From Chitinophagaceae bacterium (GTDB lineage Bacteria; Bacteroidota; Bacteroidia; Chitinophagales; Chitinophagaceae), in assembly GCA_947447815.1 (NCBI GenBank), contig CANFLJ010000017.1, positions 1 through 13,188 on the forward strand: DNA of 13,188 nt, given 5' to 3'. The notes beneath the pieces were generated by a model that did not search any database, was not told the DNA's origin, and saw nothing but the letters and a program-made list of their open reading frames with translations. The translations under genes and the position numbers were made by a program. Positions 5,993-10,916 of the stretch are shown here, piece by piece. Each line of letters starts with the position of its first letter. Within the stretch, counting starts at the first letter, position 1.

Positions 5993-6266
5993 ATAGTTAC
6001 TACGTGAATGCACTAGCATTGTAGGTATTATTATATAATCACTACATGAATGCTAATGCTTTTTAGTTAAAATTATGTAGCAACTAGGCTGTGACACCCG
6101 TCACAGCCAAATATTTAAATTTCAATTAGGTGAAGTAACTAGCATTTTAGTTAAAATTATGTAGCAATGTCGTGAATGCTACTGCTTGAGCCTAATTGCT
6201 ACATTTTTATCACGTGAATGCTGTTTTGCCTGCTAGTTTCCTAGGTAATATTAGTGTAAATGCGGT
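5973..6266. repeat. Phased array of about seven degenerate 42-bp units
   Basis: Unit starts fall at 5973, 6015, 6057, 6099, 6141, 6183 and 6225. The core TGAATGC occurs at 6005, 6047, 6173 and 6215, with TAAATGC at 6257, all at exact multiples of 42 and at the same place in each unit. AGCATT heads units at 5973, 6015 and 6141. A 23-base identical block occurs at 6061-6083 and 6145-6167, 84 bases apart. Units 1 and 2 agree at about 32 of 42 positions by eye; units 2 and 5 at about 29. The middle units (6057-6140) are most diverged and carry a perfect hairpin. Stops occur in the forward frames, and the one reverse frame open in unit 1 closes in unit 2, so it does not look coding. I do not recognise the unit. 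Confidence 0.75.
6087..6108. repeat. Perfect 9-bp hairpin with a 4-base loop inside the array
   Basis: Arms GGCTGTGAC (6087-6095) and GTCACAGCC (6100-6108) are exact reverse complements around the loop ACCC. It spans the junction of the third and fourth 42-bp units. It is notably GC-rich for this region. No T-run follows on either side, so it is not a standard terminator. It could be a protein-binding dyad or an RNA hairpin. Confidence 0.7.
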
Positions 6267-6384
6267 AGAAATTACTTATTTATACTATGTTTTCTACTCT
6301 AAGACGTATTGATAGTTTAGTATTTTACTTGATAATATGCATCTAATTGGTAAATAAGTTCCCTAATTATGTAAAAATGGAGCT

Positions 6385-6520
6385 ATTGCAACCTACGCTG
6401 GCTGTTGCGCGAGGGATAGTAACGGCTATCCTTTTTGCGCTGTAGCAATATTGAATAAAGGGCTATTTATATACAGCGCAAAAAGATAGTAGTGGAAAGC
6501 CCGACCGAAGGGCGCGCCCA
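6385..6520. repeat. REP-like imperfect palindromic intergenic element
   Basis: The core arms are 6426-6444 and 6472-6489, reverse complements apart from one bulged base (TTTTTGCGCTGTA pairing with TACAGCGCAAAAA), with a 27-base loop. Around them are a GGATAG/CTATCC hairpin (6413-6430), a direct-repeat motif GATAGTA (6414 and 6484), a GCCC/GGGC hairpin (about 6499-6513) and the self-complementary GGGCGCGCCC (6510-6519). The element is much richer in GC than its flanks. It resembles dispersed palindromic repeats I recall from Bacteroidota intergenic regions, and the GTAG beside a GC hairpin recalls REP sequences linked to RAYT transposases. This family link is inference; no transposase gene is in the window. 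Confidence 0.6.
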
Positions 6521-6523
6521 AAA

Positions 6524-6563
6524 TAATGTGCTAATTTGATAATATGCTGATTAGCTAATGAAT
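6524..6563. repeat. 8-bp-period degenerate array, copy B
   Basis: Five octamers in register: TAATGTGC (6524), TAATTTGA (6532), TAATATGC (6540), TGATTAGC (6548) and TAATGAAT (6556). It lies between the REP-like element and the 3' end of the pseudouridine synthase gene (stop at 6598-6600). Same family as 3486-3517 and 8331-8421. Confidence 0.65.
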
Positions 6564-6597
6564 ACAATTGGGTTGACTAAATAATTTGGAAATGCAA

Positions 6598-7227
6598 CTA
6601 TAAGCCGTACTTATGCCATTGCTCGGGCATCTCTATCTGGAACGATAATTGCTGGCCTGAAGTGGGATGGAGGAAGGCAAGATGGCTGGACTGCAGGAAA
6701 ATACTTCCATCGGGAATGGTGCGCTTGTAACCATACTTTACATCGCCAACAATGGGCGAACCTATGGCGGCCAATTGTGCCCTTATCTGATGAAAACGAC
6801 CGGTAAATAACTCGATTTGTAGTAAGTGATATTTTTCCGACGATTTCAGCAAAGTATATTTCAATTCTGCCTTCTTACTATTCTTAATTTCTTTGTTGAA
6901 AGCCTTTGATTTGCTTCGGCTGGCATCCTTTAATAACCAGTGTACAAGGGTATCCTGCGGCTTTGGTGGACAAACATTTACTACTGCCAGGTATTGCTTT
7001 TGTACCTGCCTGTTTTGGAAAGCATTATTAAGAATAACCAGACTTTCTTTGTTTAAAGCAAACAAAATGAGTCCACTTACCCGCTGATCTAACCTATGAA
7101 CGGGCAACAATTCTTTGCCCGACAACTCCGGAATTGATGCTGCTATTATATCGGTATCCTGAGAATCGATGCCAGCAGGTTTATTCAGTAATAATAGATC
7201 GCTATCCTGGTATATAATAGTTGTCAA
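6598..7227 (-). CDS. RluA-family RNA pseudouridine synthase (no S4 domain)
   Basis: A 209-residue pseudouridine synthase that isomerises specific uridines in rRNA or tRNA. The catalytic motif is His44-Arg-Leu-Asp47-Gln-Arg-Val-Ser-Gly, with Asp47 the nucleophile. Lys-Gln-Tyr-Leu-Ala-Val-Val (77-83), Thr142-Gly-Arg-Phe-His-Gln-Ile-Arg149 and Gly161-Asp162 complete the RluA pattern. There is no N-terminal S4 domain, as in the short RluA/TruC-like branch. Which RNA site it modifies cannot be told from this. The start is TTG (7227-7225): no ATG or GTG lies in frame between it and the upstream stop at about 7294, and the resulting Thr-Thr-Ile-Ile-Tyr-Gln-Asp is where family members begin. Transcribed divergently from the transketolase genes. 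Confidence 0.88.
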   Translation of the reverse strand: MTTIIYQDSDLLLLNKPAGIDSQDTDIIAASIPELSGKELLPVHRLDQRVSGLILFALNKESLVILNNAFQNRQVQKQYLAVVNVCPPKPQDTLVHWLLKDASRSKSKAFNKEIKNSKKAELKYTLLKSSEKYHLLQIELFTGRFHQIRAQLAAIGSPIVGDVKYGYKRTIPDGSIFLQSSHLAFLHPTSGQQLSFQIEMPEQWHKYGL

Positions 7228-7475
7228 GTAGTAAGTATTTATGGAATAAGAACGAAAATAGGGAAAGTAAATTATGAAGATAGGTAGTATTGATTAATTT
7301 CAATATTAAAGGTCAACACTTTATATATAAATCAATACATTCCTATTTGTGATGGGCTTAATAATCAATTTTATCAATCCTGTATCCTATATTTTCAACA
7401 ATTTTTAAATTCGGTATTATTGGAAATATTATTAGTTTATTTGCAGCCTACATTAAGAACATTAAAAATTAATAT

Positions 7476-8327
7476 ATGAGTGTTTCGGATCAGGAAATAA
7501 AGCAACTGGAAGAGGTTGCATCACAGGTGCGCAGAGATATTGTACGCATGGTGCATAGTGCTACTTGTGGGCATCCGGGAGGATCGCTGGGATGTACCGA
7601 TTATCTGGTAGCATTGTATTTTAAGATCATGAATCGCAAGCCAGGATTTGATATGGATGGCATTGGCGAAGATCTTTTCTTCCTTTCCAATGGCCACGTA
7701 TCGCCATTATTCTACAGTATTTTATCTCGTTCGGGCTATTTTCCTACCAGCGAAATGCCTGGTTTCCGTAAACTGGGATCTATACTTCAAGGGCATCCTA
7801 CAACCCATGTACCGGGTGTAAGAATGGCATCAGGATCGTTGGGACAAGGTTTATCGGTAGCTATTGGTGCTGCATTGGCTAAGAAATATAATAATGATTC
7901 ATCCTTAGTATTTTCCTTGCACGGCGATGGCGAATTGCAGGAAGGCCAAAACTGGGAAGCGGCATTATTTGCACCACATCATAAGGTAGATAACCTGATT
8001 GCCTGCATAGATTATAATGGACAACAAATAGATGGCCCTACTGAAAAGATAATGAGTCTGGGTAACCTGAAAGCTAAGTTTGAAGCCTTTAACTGGGAGG
8101 TGATAGAAGAGCCTAAGGGCAATGATATGCGCTCGGTAATAGAGGTAATACTGAAGGCTAAAGCACTTACCGGAAAAGGCAGACCTGTATGTATATTGCT
8201 GACTACACAAATGGGTTTTGGAATAGACTTTATGATGGGATCGCACAAGTGGCATGGTGTAGCGCCTAATGATGAGCAACTGGCTATAGCATTGGCACAA
8301 TTGCCTGAAACACTGGGAGACTATTAA
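7476..8327 (+). CDS. Transketolase, N-terminal (thiamine-diphosphate-binding) subunit
   Basis: A 283-residue protein that equals the first domain of transketolase, the ThDP enzyme moving two-carbon ketol units in the non-oxidative pentose phosphate pathway. Visible motifs: Gly32-His-Pro-Gly-Gly-Ser-Leu-Gly, Ser71-Asn-Gly-His74-Val-Ser-Pro, Gly106-His-Pro, Gly120-Ser-Leu-Gly-Gln-Gly-Leu-Ser, and the ThDP/Mg motif from Gly150-Asp151-Gly-Glu-Leu-Gln-Glu-Gly-Gln-Asn to Asn181. Lys-Trp-His-Gly lies near 258-261. The chain ends where the pyrimidine domain would begin. That domain is the next gene, 101 bases downstream on the same strand, so the two should form one enzyme. Start ATG 7476 follows an A-rich leader without a Shine-Dalgarno site. 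I found no convincing promoter in 7228-7475; TTTATTTG at 7436-7443 is a near-match lacking a spaced -33 box. Confidence 0.93.
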   Translation: MSVSDQEIKQLEEVASQVRRDIVRMVHSATCGHPGGSLGCTDYLVALYFKIMNRKPGFDMDGIGEDLFFLSNGHVSPLFYSILSRSGYFPTSEMPGFRKLGSILQGHPTTHVPGVRMASGSLGQGLSVAIGAALAKKYNNDSSLVFSLHGDGELQEGQNWEAALFAPHHKVDNLIACIDYNGQQIDGPTEKIMSLGNLKAKFEAFNWEVIEEPKGNDMRSVIEVILKAKALTGKGRPVCILLTTQMGFGIDFMMGSHKWHGVAPNDEQLAIALAQLPETLGDY

Positions 8328-8330
8328 TAC

Positions 8331-8421
8331 TAATTTGATAATTAGCTGATTTGATAATTTGAAAATGGAATACCAATTCACTATTTCGCTAATCAGTTAA
8401 TTCGATAATACGCTAATTAAA
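8331..8421. repeat. 8-bp-period degenerate array, copy C, between the transketolase halves
   Basis: About eleven octamers. The first five (8331-8370) include TAATTTGA (8331), TAATTAGC (8339), TGATTTGA (8347) and TAATTTGA (8355). After three extra bases (8371-8373), six more run from 8374 to 8421, including TATTTCGC (8382), TAATTCGA (8398), TAATACGC (8406) and TAATTAAA (8414). It fills nearly the whole 101-base gap and stops seven bases before the ATG at 8429. The second half closely resembles copy A, including the CAATTC start and the TAATTAAAAA end. Confidence 0.75.
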
Positions 8422-8428
8422 AACAATT

Positions 8429-9385
8429 ATGAAGAAATATACATTTACAGAAAAGAAAGATACACGCTCTGGTTTTGGTGCAGGACTGGCAGAACTAGGC
8501 AAAACAAATCCTAATGTAATTGCACTTTGTGCCGATTTGATAGGCTCTTTGAAAATGGAAGCATTTATAAAAGAATGTCCCGATCGCTTTATTCAGTGCG
8601 GTATAGCCGAAGCTAATATGATGAGTGTAGCTGCAGGCCTTACTATAGGGGGTAAAATACCGTTTACGGGCACTTTTGCCAACTTCTCTACTGGTAGAGT
8701 GTACGATCAGATTCGTCAATCAATTGCCTACTCCGAGAAGAATGTAAAAATATGTGCTTCACATGCGGGTATTACCCTTGGGGAAGATGGTGCTACACAC
8801 CAGATATTAGAAGATATTGGTCTGATGAAAATGTTGCCAGGAATGACTGTTATTAATCCTTGCGATTATAATCAGACTAAGGCTGCAACCATTGCTATTG
8901 CTGATTATGAAGGCCCTGTATACTTACGTTTTGGTCGCCCTGTAATGCCTATATTTACAGACCCTGATCAAAAATTTGAAGTAGGTAAAGCATGGATGGT
9001 AAACGAAGGAAAAGATGTAACCATTGTTGCTACTGGACACCTGGTATGGGAAGCCATAAAAGCTGGGGAACAACTGGAAGCGATGGGTATAGATGCAGAG
9101 ATTATCAATATACATACTATCAAACCACTGGATAGCGAAGCGATTTTGAAATCCGTTGCAAAAACGCGTTGTATAGTATCTTGCGAAGAACATAACCGTC
9201 TGGGTGGATTAGGAGATAGTATTGCGCAATTACTGATTCAGAACGATCTTGTACCAATGGAATATATAGCGATAGATGATGTGTTTGGCGAAAGCGGTAC
9301 TCCTGCAGAATTGATGAAGAAATTTGGTCTGGATGATCTGCATATAGTAGAAGCCGCCAAGAAAGTGATAGGAAGAAAAGGATAG
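8429..9385 (+). CDS. Transketolase, C-terminal (pyrimidine-binding) subunit
   Basis: A 318-residue protein that carries the second and third domains of transketolase. The ThDP-activating glutamate is Glu61 in Cys57-Gly-Ile-Ala-Glu-Ala-Asn-Met-Met. The cofactor pyrimidine pocket includes Phe79-Thr-Gly-Thr-Phe-Ala and the loop Ser111-His-Ala-Gly-Ile-Thr-Leu-Gly-Glu-Asp-Gly-Ala-Thr-His-Gln. A Rossmann-like C-terminal domain begins near 190 (Lys-Asp-Val-Thr-Ile-Val-Ala-Thr-Gly). On its own it lacks the diphosphate site found in the upstream gene, so activity needs both chains. DXS-type enzymes share these folds, but the length and motifs favour transketolase. A strong intrinsic terminator follows 50 bases after the stop, marking the operon end. 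Confidence 0.93.
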   Translation: MKKYTFTEKKDTRSGFGAGLAELGKTNPNVIALCADLIGSLKMEAFIKECPDRFIQCGIAEANMMSVAAGLTIGGKIPFTGTFANFSTGRVYDQIRQSIAYSEKNVKICASHAGITLGEDGATHQILEDIGLMKMLPGMTVINPCDYNQTKAATIAIADYEGPVYLRFGRPVMPIFTDPDQKFEVGKAWMVNEGKDVTIVATGHLVWEAIKAGEQLEAMGIDAEIINIHTIKPLDSEAILKSVAKTRCIVSCEEHNRLGGLGDSIAQLLIQNDLVPMEYIAIDDVFGESGTPAELMKKFGLDDLHIVEAAKKVIGRKG

Positions 9386-9435
9386 ATTTAGAACTTATAC
9401 AGGATTAAAAGAATACAAAATACATTTATTTTTAC

Positions 9436-9466
9436 TGCCACGCAACCAGATTGCGTGGCATTTTTT
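9436..9466 (+). terminator. Intrinsic terminator of the transketolase operon
   Basis: Perfect 10-bp stem TGCCACGCAA (9436-9445) and TTGCGTGGCA (9451-9460), loop CCAGA, followed by six T residues (9461-9466). Preceding A/T-rich bases make it partly bidirectional, but no minus-strand gene ends here. Confidence 0.9.
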
Positions 9467-9471
9467 ATTGA

Positions 9472-9501
9472 TTGAAAAATGTATATATGGTATTAAATTT
9501 A
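9472..9501 (+). promoter_or_regulatory. Candidate promoter of the GNAT gene
   Basis: TTG (9472-9474) and TAAATTTA (9494-9501) are separated by 19 bases; the -7 box misses TAnnTTTG only at its last base. Directly after the terminator and 30 bases before the ATG, so the GNAT gene probably has its own transcript. Confidence 0.4.
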
Positions 9502-9531
9502 CTACTTAAAACTTATTACGTATAACATAAT

Positions 9532-10029
9532 ATGATACAAATAATAGCAGCTGCCAAAGATGATATATCGGTTATTCAATCGCTAGCCTACAGTATCTGG
9601 CCTGTGGTATATAAGGAAATGATAACGGAGGAGCAGATAAATTATATGCTGGAGAACAGGTATAGCAAACAGGCGCTGGAAGAGCAGATGAATGCAGGGC
9701 AACAGTTTTTTATTGCCAGAGAAGATAATAATTATCTGGGATACGCAGGTGTAGCACCCACAGAAACAGAAAATATGTATAAACTGGAAAAATTATATGT
9801 GTTGCCAGACAATCATAAAAAAGGGGTAGGAAGTATTTTATTGGATGCTGTGGAGCTGTTTACTACCCAAAAAGGAGGAAGTGAGCTTATCTTACAAGTG
9901 AACAGAAGCAATGCGGCTGTTGGGTTTTACAAGAAAAAGGGCTTTGTAATAGACCGGGAAGCCGATGTGGAAATAGGCAATGGTTTTTATATGAACGATT
10001 ATTTTATGGTAAAGAAATTCGTTAAATAA
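9532..10029 (+). CDS. GNAT-family N-acetyltransferase
   Basis: A 165-residue acetyl-CoA-dependent acyltransferase of the GCN5-related family. The acetyl-CoA-binding motif A is Leu85-Glu-Lys-Leu-Tyr-Val-Leu-Pro, then His95-Lys-Lys-Gly-Val-Gly100 and Ser-Ile-Leu-Leu. Motif B is Leu121-Gln-Val-Asn-Arg-Ser-Asn-Ala-Ala-Val-Gly-Phe-Tyr-Lys-Lys-Lys-Gly-Phe. The N-terminal part (Ile-Trp-Pro-Val-Val-Tyr near 22-27) is common in bacterial GNATs that act on small molecules or protein N-termini, but the acceptor cannot be inferred. Full domain, no fusion, cytoplasmic. It stands alone between the transketolase terminator and the tRNA-Phe promoter. Confidence 0.85.
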   Translation: MIQIIAAAKDDISVIQSLAYSIWPVVYKEMITEEQINYMLENRYSKQALEEQMNAGQQFFIAREDNNYLGYAGVAPTETENMYKLEKLYVLPDNHKKGVGSILLDAVELFTTQKGGSELILQVNRSNAAVGFYKKKGFVIDREADVEIGNGFYMNDYFMVKKFVK

Positions 10030-10039
10030 AATATTCTTT

Positions 10040-10069
10040 TTTGTAGTTTGATGTTAGACCCTATATTTG
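10040..10069 (+). promoter_or_regulatory. tRNA-Phe promoter, Bacteroidota type
   Basis: TTTG at 10040-10043, an 18-base spacer, then TATATTTG at 10062-10069. This fits TTTG/TAnnTTTG at every fixed position. The start would fall near 10076, ten bases before the mature tRNA. One of the two best promoters in the window. Confidence 0.75.
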
Positions 10070-10085
10070 CAACCCCAAAAGGAAT

Positions 10086-10161
10086 GGTGCGGTAGCTCAG
10101 TCGGTAGAGCAAAGGACTGAAAATCCTTGTGTCGCCGGTTCGATCCCGGCCCACACCACCA
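10086..10161 (+). tRNA. tRNA-Phe (anticodon GAA)
   Basis: The full cloverleaf can be drawn: acceptor arm 10086-10092 with 10151-10157, D stem GCTC/GAGC (10095-10098, 10107-10110), anticodon stem AAGGA/TCCTT (10112-10116, 10124-10128) with loop CTGAAAA and anticodon GAA at 10119-10121, and T stem GCCGG/CCGGC (10134-10138, 10146-10150) with loop TTCGATC. The discriminator is A10158 and CCA is encoded (10159-10161). One acceptor pair is a C-A mismatch (C10090 with A10153, tRNA positions 5 and 68); the other six pairs are canonical. Decodes UUC and UUU. Confidence 0.95.
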
Positions 10162-10165
10162 CTTT

Positions 10166-10195
10166 AAAGCTCAGATTAATTTCTGAGCTTTTTTT
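10166..10195 (+). terminator. Intrinsic terminator after tRNA-Phe
   Basis: Nine-base stem AAAGCTCAG (10166-10174) and CTGAGCTTT (10183-10191), 8-base loop, with the 3' arm merging into a run of seven T (10189-10195). Five bases after the tRNA CCA end. Confidence 0.85.
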
Positions 10196-10408
10196 ATGCC
10201 CCTGAATGATGGGTTTTATAGTATAAATAATACAAGAAACCACCTATTCCATATCACTAAATGACCTGATTTTAGTCCATTCACAGGAAAAAAAACTCAT
10301 TTTGCCGAAATAAACAAAACAATGAATCTAAAATATTGAATTTTGGGTCATCAAATTAGGAACGGTTCTCAAATAAGCTTGCATTTAAAAATCTAAAATC
10401 AAATACAT
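10196..10408. other. Intergenic stretch with no recognised feature
   Basis: The first part of a gap of about 0.75 kb between tRNA-Phe and the metallopeptidase gene. It is AT-rich, with no ORF longer than a few codons that I can support. AATCTAAAAT occurs twice (10325-10334, 10390-10399). TAAGCTTG at 10374-10381 is a one-mismatch -7 box without a spaced -33 box. No attachment-site repeat of the tRNA 3' end is visible here. Confidence 0.4.
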
Positions 10409-10504
10409 ATGAAAATTGTTTTGTCATCATTAAAGCAAATTGCTTTTACAATCGAAATCGGTATTAACGCAATTCATAAATTTCTGGAGTTCATCCTTAT
10501 CTAA
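10409..10504 (+). CDS. Possible 31-residue small protein
   Basis: ATG 10409 to TAA 10502-10504. The peptide begins MKIVLSSLKQIAFTIEIG and ends Lys-Phe-Leu-Glu-Phe-Ile-Leu-Ile. It alternates hydrophobic residues with a few charges and could form an amphipathic helix. No Shine-Dalgarno site is present, as usual in this window. A composite stem-loop starts 23 bases after the stop. I do not recognise the sequence; a chance ORF of this length in AT-rich DNA is quite possible. Confidence 0.28.
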   Translation: MKIVLSSLKQIAFTIEIGINAIHKFLEFILI

Positions 10505-10527
10505 TGATTGATTTTTCTGTAGATATT

Positions 10528-10568
10528 TAAAACTATTGCAGCTTTAAAGCTAAGTATAAATAGTTTTA
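10528..10568. repeat. Composite stem-loop: 10-bp outer stem around a 12-bp palindrome
   Basis: The outer arms TAAAACTATT (10528-10537) and AATAGTTTTA (10559-10568) are exact reverse complements. Between them is the perfect palindrome AGCTTTAAAGCT (10540-10551). The 3' arm ends in TTTT, so weak terminator function for the short upstream ORF is possible, but the stems are mostly A-T. Confidence 0.5.
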
Positions 10569-10682
10569 TAAAGGACTACTTTAGTAATCTGTGTGAACTA
10601 AATTGGGAGAAGGAATAGAATATATTTATTCTGTAAACACCCTACATCCAAATCCTTTTCCATTAAGTAATAGTTATTAAAA

Positions 10683-10718
10683 GGCAGAATAACAATATTG
10701 TTATAAGCTGCCATTTTT
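10683..10718 (+). terminator. Terminator-like hairpin in the gap before the metallopeptidase gene
   Basis: Outer stem GGCAG (10683-10687) with CTGCC (10708-10712), inner perfect palindrome TAACAATATTGTTA (10690-10703), followed by ATTTTT (10713-10718). Two small internal loops separate the stems. It would end a transcript entering from the left, for which the only candidate is the short ORF at 10409-10504. It could also be a regulatory dyad. Confidence 0.4.
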
Positions 10719-10865
10719 CTGAGAGCTATTATCATTGAAAATAAGGGGTAATAGAACCCAATGTTATTGTATCCTAAACTATACGGAAGGGCTATTAATT
10801 ACTAGCCTGATATATAGAATTATTCAGTTCTTTAATCCTTACCATTCATCATTTTGATATCCTGA
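10719..10865. other. Intergenic stretch upstream of the metallopeptidase promoter
   Basis: AT-rich DNA with no ORF or RNA gene that I can support. Small stem candidates such as GGCTA/TAGCC (10790-10807) are short enough to be chance. Confidence 0.35.
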
Positions 10866-10898
10866 TTGAAGTATTAATAGTGCTTTACGCTATTTTCG
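10866..10898 (+). promoter_or_regulatory. Candidate promoter of the M3 metallopeptidase gene
   Basis: TTG (10866-10868), a 22-base spacer, then TATTTTCG (10891-10898), one mismatch from TAnnTTTG. A start near 10905 would leave about a 12-base leader before the ATG at 10917. Confidence 0.42.
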
Positions 10899-10916
10899 TT
10901 GCATTAATAACAGGAT

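Noticed and set aside
6087..6108. Intrinsic terminator
   Set aside because: The stem is perfect but no T-run follows on either strand, and no gene ends just upstream.
5973..6266. CRISPR array
   Set aside because: Units are diverged along most of their length and there is no pattern of identical repeats with unique spacers; no cas gene is nearby.
5973..6266. Repeat-protein gene with 14-residue repeats (42 bp = 14 codons)
   Set aside because: Stop codons interrupt all three forward frames in the first unit, and the only reverse frame open in unit 1 closes in unit 2.
6274..6359. Inverted pair ACTTATTTA (6274-6282) and TAAATAAGT (6351-6359)
   Set aside because: Nine A/T-dominated bases 68 bases apart are expected by chance in such AT-rich DNA.
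7436..7443. TTTATTTG as the transketolase promoter
   Set aside because: One mismatch to the -7 box and no TTG at 17-23 bases upstream (the nearest is 13 away); too weak to list as a site.
7965..8381. Minus-strand 138-codon ORF over the end of the transketolase N-terminal gene
   Set aside because: Antisense to conserved transketolase motifs and rich in Tyr/Ser/Leu in the manner of shadow frames; its start lies in the short repeat array.
10086..10200. Genomic island attachment site at the tRNA-Phe 3' end
   Set aside because: No integrase gene and no repeat of the tRNA 3' end in the following DNA; a normal terminator follows directly and the next gene is a housekeeping-type peptidase.
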